Source: Ascarosepion bandense (taxonomy: Eukaryota > Mollusca > Cephalopoda > Sepiida > Sepiidae). Taken from it: a stretch of 64,000 nucleotides of DNA. Shown piece after piece: positions 32,657-44,803 of the stretch. The notes below the pieces were generated by a model. The model saw only the letters and a list, made by a program, of their open reading frames with translations. It had not been told where the DNA came from and did not search any database. Both the position numbers and the translations under genes were made by a program. The stretch lies in assembly GCA_037127315.1 (NCBI GenBank), contig JBBBDQ010001027.1, forward strand, positions 4,216,001 to 4,280,000, written 5' to 3'. Numbering within the stretch: the first letter of the stretch is position 1; the number at the start of each line of letters is the position of its first letter.

Positions 32657-33345
32657 CTTTATTTTTTATTTTTTATAATCGTGTGGCCTTAAGCAAGGCA
32701 TTTTACTGCCACAGTTGTGCAGAGGGTTACATAGGAAGAAAGTTATGAGAAAGAGTGACAGGTTATAGGGGGTGTCCGGAAGTGGGGAAGAGAAGGATGA
32801 ATGTGGCCATAAAGTGAGGGATCAATTTATATATTGATTGGAATGTAAAATTGATCCCACTTATATTTGTATAATAATTTCTTGTCTGCTTATAAGCCGT
32901 AGAAAATGAATCAATCAGTCAATGAATACTGATTAGTTGCACATGCATGTCTTTTAGATTTATTTACATTCTCTGGAATATAAATGTATAGAATTTTTTT
33001 ATAATCATATCGCCCCAAGCAGAGGCATTTTACTACCACTCTTTTGCAGGGGGTTACGCAGAAGGAAAGTTATAAGAAAGAGTGACAGGTTATAGGGGGT
33101 ATCAGGAAGTAGGTAAGAGGATGAGAATACTGACGAGAGTGGAGTGGTATTTTGTCTTTTTTATAATCATATTGCCCCAAGCAAGGCATTTTACTGCCAC
33201 TGTTTTGCAGGGGCTTACATAGGAGGAATGTTATGTGAAAGAGTTACAGGTTATAGGGGGTGTCAGGAAGAAAGTATGAGAAGGAAGAGAATACTGATGA
33301 GAGTGGAGTGGACAGAGAAAAAAGCATGAGAGAGAGGATGTAAAT
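32657..33345 (-). mobile_element. Three successive LINE-B 3' ends plus a GATC hairpin
   Basis: T-runs and the 3'-terminal word (gcaaggcattttactgccac or variants) start at 32665, 32996 and 33157. The first is followed at 32806-32862 by a GATC hairpin repeat and an unassigned tail to 32990. The third leads into coding sequence at 33345. Confidence 0.75.
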
Positions 33346-34185
33346 TAGAAGAGATGACTATTGACTTTACATTTGAATTCTTGAAGATTATAGCTGTCGG
33401 GAAAGAAAGTAAGCGAAAGGGAATTCCACAGGCGGGAAGTGCGAAAAAAGAAGCTGCTGGAGTAGAATTTGCATTTACAATTTATTGGTTTCACAGTAAA
33501 AGGGTGGGACCTAGTTGCTAATCTTGTTGCTCGAGTAAATTCATATATAGGGGGTACCAGTGAGCTAAGTTCATTGGAACACAAGCTGTGAAAGTATTTG
33601 TAGAAGAGACACAGGGAAGCCACACTGTGTGTGTGAGAAAGCAACTGTATCCTAGCTACCAAGTCAGGATTGATCACATTACAGATTCTTTGTTGGATTT
33701 TGTCAAGGACACCTAAGTGGATAGCAGTAGCACCCGACCAGATATGGCAGCAATATTCAATGTACAGGCGGATGGTAGATTTGTATATGTGCAGGATTGT
33801 TTTGGATAGGAAAAAATTCCTGGCCCTACACAGAGAACCGACTTTCTTAGCAGCAGATTTAACTTTGGATTCTATATAGTTATTCTACTTGAGGTCTGAG
33901 GTGAGAGTTAATTCGAGGAGGCGCAGTGTTTTACTTTCAGAGAAAGAAGACTGATCCATGTTAATGGGCAGGAGGAACGATTGTCTGTGATGGTTAATTG
34001 ATAGCAGGTTCATTTTGGAAGCATTAAAATTTACTAGCCATTTCTTACCCCAGTCCAACTCAGATTGGAGGTCCTTTCTAAGCTCGGCAGCGAGGTTTGG
34101 TTTGTCATCCTCGACAGATTTTTGATCGAAACGAGAGTAAACCATAGTGTTGTCGGCATATATGCCAATGCACATGTATATTGCC
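33345..34185 (-). mobile_element. LINE-B RT active-site region to C-terminus
   Basis: The minus strand starts with IYADNTMVYSRFDQKS near 34165 (YADD changed to YADN), then LQSELDWGKKWLVNFNASKM, LLSINHHRQSFLLPINM and TLRLLELTLTSDLK to 33885. A frame break precedes the EYCCHIW part near 33750. The last open stretch, 33677-33345, has DPDLVARIQLLSH, ASLCLFYKYFHSLCSNEL and FPDSYNLQEFKCKVNSHL. The D-to-N change and breaks mark it as inactive. Confidence 0.82.
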
Positions 34186-34261
34186 CAGTTAACAATGTTT
34201 CAGCCATTGTATACTCTGAATTAATGCAGTCAAAGCATCCAGAAAGAAAGCTTCTTTTTTT

Positions 34262-34830
34262 TTAATCATTTCACCCCGGGCAAGGCGTAAATGCCACTGA
34301 TGTGCGGGGGGCTACATAACTGAAAGAAAATTAATTAGAGGAGGGAGAAGAGGATTACAAACAAATTAGAAAGAAGCAATAGAAAGATGAAAATGCAGGT
34401 GTGATGACAGTTGCAAGGGGGGAGAGAAAGGGAAGGATATACTGGGTGGGGGAAGGGCTAGAGTCAAGTGGTTAGTAGATGAGTATTGACATTGCATTTA
34501 AATTTCTGGAGGTTGTAGCTGTCAGGAAAACAAGAATATAGGAGCGAGTTCCACAGGCGGGAAGTGCAAGAGAAGAAGCTGCAGGAGTAGAATTGTCGTC
34601 TGCATTTGGCTAACCTAACTGTGAATAGGTGGGACCCAGTTGCCATTATGGTTGCACGAGTAAACACCTGTTGAGGAGGCACCAGTGACTTAAGTTCGTC
34701 TGAGCAGAAGCCATGAAAGTATTTATAGAACAGACAAAGGGAGGCCACATTTCGTCGGTGGGGAAATGGCTGTAGTCAAGCCGCCAAGTCAGCACCTATC
34801 ACGTTACTAACTCTCCTTATCAGAAAGAAT
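34262..34830 (-). mobile_element. LINE-B (PPQQVF subfamily) C-terminus and 3' end
   Basis: The minus strand runs from SNVIGADLAA-type sequence near 34810 through ASLCLFYKYFHGFCSDELK, SLVPPQQVFTRATIMATGSH and RLWNSLLYSCFPDSYNLQ to 34464. The 3' UTR ends in an A tail at 34255-34265. It shares its subfamily with 1.2-1.7 and 42.3-42.85 kb. Confidence 0.8.
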
Positions 34831-34959
34831 TAGGTTTTTGGTCCCTTCTCTTAAAATTTTCTCATTTTCTTTCACTCACACTAACCTTTTTGCATTTTTG
34901 TGGCATTATCACCTTGCTTGGGAGTGAAAATAAGGTTGAAATAAAGGGTTTGGTTTAAA

Positions 34960-35040
34960 ATTCTTAGCACCTGAAGAAGACCAGAGCATACAATGACTGA
35001 AACATCATAAACATGCCATTAAAGATGAGGACAACTATCA
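34960..35040 (+). mobile_element. SINE-C core fragment
   Basis: cctgaagaagaccagagcat, caatgactgaaacatcataa and aaagatgaggacaactatc give the conserved SINE-C core in plus orientation. Confidence 0.55.
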
Positions 35041-35189
35041 ATTCTATTATATATTAGAGAATTCTCGCTAATGTTTTGGGGAATATAAAAGTAAATTTTT
35101 ATTGGGATCCACTTTTTTCCTTTCAAGTGTCGTATGGTTCTATGGAAAGATATTGTTAATCCCATGGATAGCATAAGCAAGCAACAAGA

Positions 35190-35395
35190 ATGTTTTAAAG
35201 AAAATGGCAACAGAAAAAAAACAGTTATGCTCAGAATCAGGAGAAGAAAACAGCTAACTTTTCTTAGACACATAACGAGGAAAGAGGGTTTAGAAATCTT
35301 AACCCTCACAGGGCATATTGAGGGCAAGAGAGATAGGGGAAGATTCCAAAACACTTTCCTGATGAGTTTGCTTGAATGGATGAATTATTTTTAGT
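35190..35395 (+). mobile_element. RTE-like LINE fragment
   Basis: RIRRRKQLTFLRHITRKEGL and HIEGKRDRGRFQNTF match the C-terminal part of the RTE-like element at 6.35-6.48 kb. Short and decayed. Confidence 0.65.
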
Positions 35396-35399
35396 TTTA

Positions 35400-35864
35400 T
35401 TTTTTCAAGGTTATCATCTAGTTTGAAAGACTTGTTTCCCACCAATTTCAAAGCACCTAAGTTTTAAGACCCCCCACCAACCTGTTAATTAGATTTTTTC
35501 TCCCACTCCGTTAAATACTCACTTCTATTTATTATATTTTCTAATTTTCCCAACACCCAAATTCATAATGGTCCTGCCTTTTTTATCTGCTGAGAGTAAG
35601 CAACTATTGAGGCAATTTCATGGACCAGGATTTTTTTTTTCATATCAACCTTACTTTTTCAGGATTCCAAAATTCCATTTGATCAATAGAAATTAGATTT
35701 TATGTCTTCATGTTTTAATGTGACATACAGTTGTCATGGTTATCAGCTCAGATTGAGAGGTTAAAGAGCAAAGTTTGAATTCCAGTTGACTTTTTTAAAT
35801 TCACATACATGCAAGACTCCACCTTTTATCCCCACCCGCTGGGTAAGTCAGAAGACAGACTAGG
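35400..35864. other. Unassigned, AT-rich
   Basis: No recognised repeat; a SINE-like piece (gtttgaattccagttgact near 35775) is too short to assign. Confidence 0.35.
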
Positions 35865-36780
35865 GTCTATAGTGGTGATTCCCAATGTGGGGTATACACC
35901 CCACAGGAGGACAATTTGATTTTTTAGGGGGCAATTCGATTGTTAGGTGCTTTGCTAATAAAAGTCTTTGTTCTTTTGATCTATTAACCCTAACATCCCA
36001 ATAAATAAAAATTTAGCAATGTTACATATATTTTCATTCGTCATTTGTCTCGGATTTTTAAATTGCCATCAATTGCACTGCCACCTGGTGAATAACTTCC
36101 ATTTTAAAATAATTTTAGAACTTCATTTTGTAAAGTTTCCAAATCCTTCGTACATTCTGTGTTCATGGCATTAAAATTACTTTTCTGAAATAAAAGTACA
36201 ATTATTACTTTAATTAAAAGTATTTTTCTATATTCTAGATTTCCAAATGGCTGTATTATAATATTATACCCGATTTTTACTTGTAATATTCTTAGTTGCC
36301 AAAATTCTTGCATTATCGCCTTTGATATGTCAAGTTTATTTCCAATTTTATTGTGTTAACAGTTAACTTAACGTTAAAAACTCTTAAAGTGTAATTTACT
36401 GCATAATATTTCTCATTTATTCATTTCAGTTAATATCCTTATGCACAAAATGAGTAGTGCTTGCAAGAAGAAAGTTTGTTAGTATTGGGAGGAATATCTA
36501 AAATTTGATTTCATACCTGCTTTTCATGATGACCGGTCACCTTTCTGTCTCTTATGCCAACAATGCTTGACCAACGAATTTGAGCCTTAAACAAACTTTA
36601 AAGTTTAAGTTTAAAATAAAAGCTTAAATCAAAGTATTGGTATTTTAAGCATCACCTAAAACGGAGTTCACTTTTTACGTAAGAATTATATTATCAACAT
36701 ATGGGAGGGGGGACATTAGGATTCTCGTGGTGATTAGGTGGGGCATGGCCAAAAAAAAGTTGGGAAACACTGGTCTATAG
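35865..36780 (+). mobile_element. hAT-type transposon remnant, 900 bp, 8-bp target duplication
   Basis: gtctatag at 35865-35872 and 36773-36780 flanks an element with ends tggtgattcccaa and ttgggaaacactg, imperfect inverted repeats of hAT type. At 36450 the plus strand encodes a start, MSSACKKKVC, a stop, then YWEEYLKFDFIPAFHDD and SPFCLLCQQCLTNE, the N-terminal zinc-finger (BED/TTF-like) region of hAT transposases. The catalytic domain is missing, so it is an internally deleted copy. Confidence 0.75.
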
Positions 36781-36799
36781 CATGGGTGGCAAACAGTCT

Positions 36800-37173
36800 A
36801 GGGGAAGGACAACCCATAATTCAAAACCTTCAACTATGTGTAGTCTAAATTCTGTAGCCTTGGTTGGTAACCAATCTAGGAGAAGAAAAACTTTGAATTT
36901 AAAACAATATGTAGCCTAAGAAAAGCACATAGTATACAGCTAAGAAAAGGATTGTGGGGTCAACACTGACAATATGATTCTGACTACAGATAACCTACCA
37001 TCATTAAAAATCTTAATATGATAACTGGGTGATTTTGCTGTAGGCAAAATTAATTTTGGGTCTCAGCAGTAAAATCCATCAAAATGACATATATCAGTAA
37101 TTATATGCATAGACCTTTTGATAGTGACATCCTTAAAAAACATAAAAAGATCACAATTCATGCAGACACACAC

Positions 37174-37209
<36 letters not shown>

Positions 37210-38149
37210 GTGTTTTTTCCACAAATGCCACATAGCAAGAAAGTCAAGGAATATTAAACCACAACTCACAAAACATGTAAATATTTATAAATATATACAT
37301 AAAAATATATATATATACATATATAGAATGCATGAGCATCACCATCATCATTATAATCATAAAGCCGCAACTTGATGTCAGCAGGTGGCAGGGGAGGTAA
37401 TCACATGACACTCAATATGAACAACAAAAAGGATTGCAAGAGGATGAGAAGGAGAAGAAAGAGGAGAAGGAATGAAAAATTTATTGGTGCAGGAAGAAGT
37501 TGATTTCTTCTCTCGACACTCAGCACTCCTTCTCCAACTTTTTACTTTTTTTTTTTTTTTTTGGACTCTGTTAAGCACAGTTTCCAGCGGGGAGACAAAG
37601 CAACTCGGATGACACACAGATGGAATTCTTTTAATCACCTCAGACTTTCCAAAGATGCTTCCCTTGCTGCCACTGACCAAAAACATCTACAATCCAGATG
37701 GTGATAATTAGCTTAACAAACAATGAAAAAAACAGTTTTTTTTTTGTTTTTTTTTTGAAAAGCAAAAAACAATTGCATCATAATCATTGTCATCATCACT
37801 TCTCAAGATTTCAGAAAATTTTACAGAATCTGTTTAATTTAGAATACAAAATTAAAAGACTTGAATTTAATTTAATCAAATACAGTGTTCTTTCACCCTT
37901 TACCTGTACTTTTTAATTTTCCCCCTTATCCATTATTTAATGCCTTTTCTTTTTTTTATAATAAACTTGGAATCAGAGCAGACATTTTAAAGTATAACCA
38001 TATTTGAATCACACATTGAATTTCATATATAGAATTATATTAACATAAAAAACTTTTAATGGTTTATCATTTTAATGCAAATTCTCTTGTATTTGAAGTA
38101 TTCGAGTTATTTTTTGTGTTGAGTTGGCTAATTTGGCATTACTACATTT
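36800..38149. other. Unassigned stretch with (TA)n palindrome
   Basis: (TA)n at 37167-37206 lies inside aacacattatatata / tatataatgtgtt, a self-complementary block. A 102-codon frame at 37378-37686 (minus) is partly low complexity (K-run and S/P-rich end) and has no motif, so it is not called. The rest shows nothing. Confidence 0.4.
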
Positions 38150-39010
38150 TAAGAATTAATCTGACTCAACCGAGTCTGGCTAAAAATCTAACTATTTTAA
38201 CAAAATCTTTTTCAAACAAGTCTTCTGCATTGTGGTTCACAACTTGAAACAACCAAGTGTAGTTCAAATCTGCCTCAGGTAATTCTGGTTCAAATCTGGC
38301 TCAGCCAAGTCTGGTTAAAAATCTGACAATCAAGTGTGGTTCATATCTGACTCAACAAAGTTTAGATCAGCTCTTATTCTTCTGAATCTGACTCAACTAA
38401 GTCTATCTTGTACATGGCTCAAATCCAATACAAGCAAGTGTAGCTCAGAACTTATTTATCTGAATCTAACTCAACCAAATGTAGTTTAAACTTGATAACC
38501 ATTGTCTGCTTTATGTGTGGCTCAAAACTGATACAAACAAGCATGGCTCAAATCTTACTCATTCAAGTCTGGCTCAGCAAAATCTGACATAAAACTAAAT
38601 CAAGTTTGGCTGAAATCCAATACAATCAAGTCAGACATAAATCTGACTGAACCAATTGTATCTGACTGAACCAATTGTGATTTGAATCTGACTCGGCTAA
38701 GTGCGGATCTGATCTTATTCACCTAAATCTGATTTGACCATCTCTGCCTCATGTATAACTCAAATCTGATACAACTAAGCGTGGCTCAAATCAGATACAA
38801 CTAAGTTTAGATCAGACATAATTCACCTGACTCAAACTCAACCAGATATAGCTTAAAGCTAAGTCTGTCTCGTGTAGCCCAAATCTGACTTGTTCAAGTC
38901 TAGCTCAGCCAAATATGATAAAAAACTAACTCAACTAAGTGTACAATCAGTTCAAGTGCAAATCTGACTCAACCCCATCTGGTTCAAATTTGACTCAACG
39001 AAGTCTGTCT
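38150..39010. repeat. Degenerate minisatellite, aatctgactcaaccaagt type
   Basis: Words such as aatctgactcaac, caagtctggctcaaatctg and caagtgtagttcaaatc recur every 20-40 bases for about 860 bp, too diverged for a strict period. The trinucleotide-like phasing is not maintained, and stops are frequent. Confidence 0.7.
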
Positions 39011-39790
39011 CAAATTTCCATTTGCTAAAACATTGGGCAACATTATTACGAACCTTTTTTCCAAATTCTATCTACCTTCTGTATTTGAACTTTAACTTTT
39101 GCTGTCATCAACAGAATTAAGTAAGTGCTTTGAGCCTTGAATTTGATTCAGCAGCTCCCTCCCTGCTACTAAGTGGAGAAAGTTTATTCATGTATACAAA
39201 AATGATAATGATTAAATTAAAGATGAGTTTGAAACCAAGACAGTGAATTCCAGTCTGAAAAAGTCAGTCTAACAGATGATATATGAAAAACCGTTCAAAT
39301 TTAGATGAGAAGAAAGAAGTTAGATCAATAATTATAATATCAAAAAGAAACAATAGACTTTAGTCAGCATGATTAATATTTTTCTTTTTATATTTCACTC
39401 TAAAAATTTTAACTACTTGAGACAAAATCATTATTTTTGCCATAAACAAGAGAGATGACAACATTTTTCGAATTAGTAATTATAACTTTTGTCGGAATGT
39501 TTGTGACAAGGAATCATCATTGTTATGAACCGATTAACTCATGCCCTCATCTTGTTTGTTGTAATCACATCTCAATTGTTGTACTCTCGGGCTTTCTTCT
39601 GGTACGTCTAGAGCAGACGATATAGTTAAAAGCATCGGTTAAGTAGAGTAAACATTTTTTTCTTTTTTTTTTAATAAAGAAAACCCAATACAAGGCTTAA
39701 GATGGTTACTAAACAAGGTGTATGATATGAATCTAACAGGAGGCAGAAGAAAGTGAGGATAAGGAGGATAGATAACAATTTATTAGTTTA
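39011..39790. other. Unassigned AT-rich stretch
   Basis: No open frame, repeat or RNA signature recognised. Confidence 0.35.
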
Positions 39791-40140
39791 GTATATTTTA
39801 TTTTACAGCAGATCAGCTCAAAATGAATTATTTAATGCCAAGTGCTTCATTAACGTATTTTTTTAAAAGAGGGTTCGTAAGAGTTTGGCATCATTGTAAA
39901 ATGTATTTTGCTGGTAATTTTTTTTTTCCCAAAATCTATCACTGTTATCTTTGCTATAAAAATTTGTTTTGATACTTTCATAGTGTTTTGACCTCAGGTT
40001 GTAGGCTAACTATTTGCCCATAGCTGGGGCCCTAACAGGTGCTACCACTCTTGGTCAGAGAGGACCTGAGAACAACAGCAATTAAGAAGTGGTTCCACAA
40101 TCCTTAAAACGTAGCTTATCGTCATACGCTGGATGAGATA
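39790..40140 (-). mobile_element. SINE-D fragment (minus)
   Basis: The complement of the SINE-D tail (gatcagctcaaaatgaattatttaatgcc, degenerate) is followed by tgctggtaatt, catagtgttttgacctcagg, gctggggccctaacaggtgc and aacaacagcaattaagaagt, matching 31.6 and 51.8 kb in opposite or equal orientation. Confidence 0.55.
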
Positions 40141-40261
40141 ACAATTCATCCTCGATTTGAAGAAGTTAAGACTCTATGGGAAAGCATCCATGTCAAAGAC
40201 TGTTCCATAAAAATACAACTTCTTTTTTCACAACTTTTTGAAAAAGTGCTTTTTTTTTCCT

Positions 40262-40410
40262 TGTGCCCTATGTGAATTCAAGTATGCTACTAGATTGGCA
40301 TTTTGGTCCCACTCTTTTAAGAATGAAATAATTAAATGTCACCACTACTTCTAATCCAATAGTTTCTTTTCTTGCATTTCCTGCTTATGGAACTCTCTTC
40401 TGTGTTTAGT
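40262..40410 (+). mobile_element. LINE-B-like C-terminal fragment
   Basis: YATRLAFWSHSF, then KCHHYF, SNSFFSCISCLWNSLLC reads across the plus strand. It resembles a third LINE-B subfamily also seen at 55.1 and 58.9 kb. Confidence 0.5.
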
Positions 40411-41204
40411 TATCAGCAAAGCAAGTGTTATGGTGAAACACACTTATTCCTCAGATAATGGACTCTCCCTCCTGTGACACGATAACTAGGCGTATATTAA
40501 GGTGCTTTGTAAAATATGTATTTTATTATAATAGATTAAAATAGAAAATGGTTAAGAATAGAAAATAGATTAAAAACATGTTTAACAAAAGTGAAAAAGA
40601 AGAGGAAAAAATAAATAAATAAATGCTTTTTCTTTTATGAGGAAATTTGTGGAAGAGAAAAGGGTATCAGATTACTGTTAAATCCTACCAGTCTTCCGGT
40701 AAATATTTGACTCAGTGATTTAATGTGATAAGAGATAAAGTTCAGGAAATAGGTTTTTGAATGACCAGGTCAAAAACTGTCTTTTACTGTATCTTGACCA
40801 CACATTAAGAATTTTTCTGCAGAAGCTTTATTAAGATAAAAAGATTAAAAAAAAAAAAAAACCGGGAAAAAATACTAAAGCTAAGTGCATACCGGATGTC
40901 TGCCAGGATGTTTATACATCAAAAGAAGGAAAATTTAAGTACCTTGAAATTTCGGACTTACAGTCGCCAATGCTTATCACCTGGTGGTCTAAAGCATTTC
41001 CGGATTTCTGGATTAATTTTAAATAAATACAGGTGATTTTTCCAGCCAGATCAATTAAGTTAAGTTAGTCAGTTAGTTGAGTGAGCAGAATCTCCATTTG
41101 TCTTGAGTCGGTCAGTTCAGATTTGATTTCCATTAATTAGAGTTAGAGCTGAACATCACATTTGCCTGCCCCAACCGAAAGACTAACTCTAAACGAAATA
41201 AAGC
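40411..41204. other. Unassigned stretch
   Basis: Contains the 47-bp match to 21185-21235 at 40430-40480 and otherwise nothing recognised. Confidence 0.35.
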
Positions 41205-41390
41205 ATCATTTCAACCCAATCTGTTTTATTATTTAGCCCATAACTGGAGGGAAGAGACAGATTAATACCTTTCCCAAGGGTAATTTTGCATTAGTGAATA
41301 CAAGGAATTCAACCAGAATGTGAAAACTGCTTCCTGATTTGTTGTTCCGAGTCGATATCCACTGCACTACAACACACATATTTGTATGAA
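41205..41390 (-). mobile_element. SINE-A fragment (5' half)
   Basis: acccaatctgttttattatt through cctttcccaagggt to gttccgagtcgatatccact is SINE-A on the minus strand lacking its 3' half. Confidence 0.7.
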
Positions 41391-41674
41391 TTCAACTGGA
41401 ATTCAAACTTGGCTCTCATTTCATGACAATATCCATGACACCACAATACAGGAAAGTAAGAGGGAGCAAGGCATTTATTATACAGTTTAGAGAGAATAAG
41501 AACCCGTTCGGGAGCACACTTAATGACTATTACAGAGACACCATTATCTTCACTTGCTTTTGCGGGGAGGGGGGGGATCTAGGTAAGAGATGATAGCATA
41601 AACCAAGAAAGGAGTTATATGCATATCATTCAACAGAGACAAGAATGGAAGTTAAGTAGGGATATTCCAGATGT

Positions 41675-42096
41675 GTCATGAACAGGGCCGTAGCTGATGC
41701 TAAAAAAAACACCGGGCACAGAGAAAATTGCCCGGATTTATTAGTTGACAATGTGATGACGTCATCAGTGTTATCCGTTTCCAGAAACTATGATTTTGGA
41801 GATTTTTTCGGCTATTCCAATGGAAATTAGGCACAGAACGTGAACGAAAGAAGGAAATCGGGTTCGGACTTTCTGAGTATAACCAGTCTTTTCTCCCAAA
41901 ATTAATAAATAAACAAACAGATTTTTACTGCGTTCATTCTGATGTTTTCTTCGTTTTTCTTTCTTTCTTTGTGAATTATTTAGTTTGATTTCTGATGAAG
42001 ACATTTTTCCTTACTCGGATTTTCACTATGATTGCACAGATTGGCCCAGACTCGTGCCCAGTGTGCCCGGTAGTCAGATATGGCCATGGTCATGAA
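41675..42096. mobile_element. hAT-like MITE, 406 bp, 8-bp target duplication
   Basis: gtcatgaa at 41675-41682 and 42089-42096 is an exact 8-bp duplication. The ends CAGGGCCGTAGCTGATGC and, on the opposite strand, CATGGCCATATCTGACTAC are imperfect inverted repeats, and ccgggcac occurs just inside both. A minus-strand start at 42001 (MSSSEIKLNNSQRKKEKRRK) resembles the basic N-terminus of TTF-finger hAT transposases, but the rest is absent. Confidence 0.7.
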
Positions 42097-42307
42097 CACA
42101 GTTTGAAAAGAATTTATGGGCAAAATATTAAACTTTATCGGCAATAAATGACAACACCTCAAACTAATTGAAGCAAAGAGAATAGAAAACTTAACCCTAA
42201 CCCTATTACAGACCCATCTGAAATCATGAGAGCCAAAGTTGTTAGAGGCTACACTGCCTCATTCTCGGCAAACAGGGACTTTGTTCCTTCGAGGACTTGC
42301 TTACATT

Positions 42308-42850
42308 TATTTATTTATTTTTTTTTTTAATCAAATCACCCTGAGCAAGGCAGGAATGCCACTGTTGTGCAGGGAGCTACATAAGAGTAAAAGAATTAGA
42401 GGAGAATGAGGAGAAGGATGAACCATTTCAAAAGAGCAAGAGAAGGATGGGAATACAGGTGTGATGACAGTTGCAGAGGTGGAGAGAAAGGAAAGGATCG
42501 ACAGGACAGTGTGGAGAGAAGTAGGGTCAAGTAGTTAAGAGATGTGTATTGACATTGCATTTAAATTCCTGGAGGTTGTAGCCGTCAGGAAAGCAAGAAT
42601 AAGAAAACGAGTTCCACAGGCGTGAAGTGCGGAAAAAGAAGCTGCAGGAGTAGAATTGATGGCTGCATTTGTTTGATCTAACTGTGAATGTGTGAGACCC
42701 AATTACCAGTCTGGTTGCACGAGTAAACACCTGTTGTGGAGGCACCAGTGACTCAAGCTTGTTGGAGCAGAAGCCATGGAAGTATTTATGGAACAGACAA
42801 AGGGAAGCCACAACTCGTTGGTGGGAAAGTGGGTGTAGTTATTGCCAGCA
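42308..42850 (-). mobile_element. LINE-B (PPQQVF subfamily) C-terminus and 3' end
   Basis: The minus strand encodes ASLCLFHKYFHGFCSNKLE, SLVPPQQVFTRATRLVIGSH and RLWNSFSYSCFPDGYNLQEF, ending at 42527. The 3' UTR runs to a T-run at 42309-42326 on the plus strand. Confidence 0.8.
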
Positions 42851-43332
42851 TCAATGAATAGGTGACTGTTGTGATGAGCGCCATCACACTGGTATAGATG
42901 AAAATAAATAGTTCCTGCATTTTATAACATTTGAGCATGCTGGTGCAAACTGTGGAGAGGATAAAGGTTCTACCTGGTTTTCCAAGAATGGATGAAAGTA
43001 TCTATGCCATTTTTAAATTCAAGAAGAAACCTCACTGTCACAATTTTCATTGAAGAGGCTGAAGATATCAGTCCATGGGGGTCACTTGAAGAAAATCATG
43101 GGGTGAGTCCCAATCAGCACGCTGGGAATGGAAAGAGGTCTTATAGAGAAGGGGTTCCTGTTTATTAGATGGAACAAAATATCAATAGCAACCACAGGGT
43201 GGTTAGAATTACCAAGTGGGCAGTATAGATCTAGTTACCTAGTGTTCAGAAGCACAATCCTTACATCAAGTCGTGCAAAAAATAATCTGTCTCAATGGAG
43301 AAGTTGAGGGTTTACCACAAGGACCAATTAAA
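42851..43332. other. Unassigned stretch
   Basis: No open frame of note; some words (acctggttttccaagaatgg) look coding-like but no splice or motif support was found. Confidence 0.3.
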
Positions 43333-43535
43333 TGATTTGAAATATTCTCTAAAATGTACAAGAGAATGAGAATAACCTATCTCTATATATTGAATAAAGT
43401 GTTTGGCCTGAAATTCTCAGAAGGTTACAAATTGGTACCTGAAGAAGGCTAGAGAGTATAATGGCTGAAATGTTGTGAATATAAACAACTAAGATGAGGA
43501 CAGTAGTTAAAGTAAATCAGTAGATTAGACAGAAT
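43333..43535 (+). repeat. Left arm of a 200-bp inverted repeat (SINE-C core inside)
   Basis: aatgatttgaaatattctct to gtaaatcagtagattagaca reappears in reverse complement at 46684-46893 with only a few differences. The arm includes the SINE-C core (cctgaagaaggctagagagt, aactaagatgaggacagtag). Confidence 0.85.
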
Positions 43536-43899
43536 TAAAAAGGGATTTGAAAAAACAAAAACACCTTTTCAAATTTCAGACATTATATTTTTCTGAAATT
43601 TTTATTTGCCCGAAAATGATCTATTTGGTGCCAGAAATGCAATATGACCTTTCTTTTTAAAATTCCGATGATCACAATTGGCTTTACTTTTTCAACATTT
43701 AAAAGATTGCTGAAAAAAAAAGGTAAAAAATAATATCAAATATAAGTAAAAAAATGTAATTTTTTAATATTTCAATATGCAATAACAATATGTTGGCATA
43801 AGTGAGCAACAGAATTGCTTATCACTGGAAAATTGCAGTTGCATTTCAATATGCACAGAGAATTGCATTACAAACTATGATCAGAACAGATTTTATTAT

Positions 43900-44620
43900 A
43901 TGATGATATATCAACTCAATATGGGTCATTTAATGCCAAAATTTAATTTTCTTGGGAAGTTTTAAGCAATAAATGTACAATATATGTTATTCTGCTTTCA
44001 CAATTGAGTAGGTGGTAGATGATACTCAGCTTTTGTGCATATACATGTTTGTGTGGACATAATTACAAGAGGCAGTAATGTGTGTTTTATGTTGCAGTTT
44101 TGTTGAAGTTATATTTTGGAACAGATTTTGGTTTAAAAAATTGTAGAATATTATATGAACTAACTTCATGAAAGTGTTCTTTCATGTTGGGTGATGTATT
44201 GTTGGTCATTTTACTATTAATAAGTAATTTTTTATATAGAAATATATTTCTATACTTTCATGATGGTTTCTTTTTGTTTGGGAGGGTTCACTATTTTCCT
44301 GTAGTTGGAACCCAAACAGGTGCTACCACCCCAGGTTATGGTGGATCTGGAAACAATCACAATTAAGAGTTGGCTCCATGTTCCTTAAATCTTCTCATAA
44401 CCCAATCACAGGTGTTGCTGCTGGAATGGTGGAACAATAACAATTAAGAGGTGGTTCCATGCTCTTGAAAACATCCAATTTCTTAATGAGAAGTCTTGCT
44501 GCCAAAAGGGTGGACCTGCAAACAACAACTATTAAGAAGTGATTCCACATGCCACAAAACCTCTAATCTTCCAATTGCAGGCCTTGCTGCCAGATGGAGT
44601 TCATCATTGCACCCAGGACA
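43900..44620 (-). mobile_element. SINE-D (minus) with internal triplication
   Basis: The tail complement atatcaactcaatatgggtc, atttaatgccaaaa at 43908-43942 is followed by tgtagttggaacccaaacag and then three roughly 110-bp repeats, each with aacaat.acaattaaga, gtggttccatgct and cttgctgcca (44330-44600). Confidence 0.6.
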
Positions 44621-44803
44621 ATCATAGAAACAGAACTCTAGCATAATTCAAGGATCCACCATATTTATTAATTCTACATTCTCTACCACTCCCATTCCAT
44701 ATCATAATTTCTGTTTAGGAAATGTTTATCTTTGAGTCCTTCTTTTGGAAACGCTTTGTAGAGAATGTTGATTTTTTTTGTTCAACATAATTATTAATTC
44801 TTA

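Noticed and set aside
37378..37686. 102-codon minus-strand frame as a host gene or exon
   Set aside because: It includes a lysine run from a poly-T tract and low-complexity S/P text; the possible splice sites (gattgtag, gaggtgatt) are weak.
42190..42210. Telomere-like ccctaaccctatt
   Set aside because: Only two imperfect units; chance in this composition.
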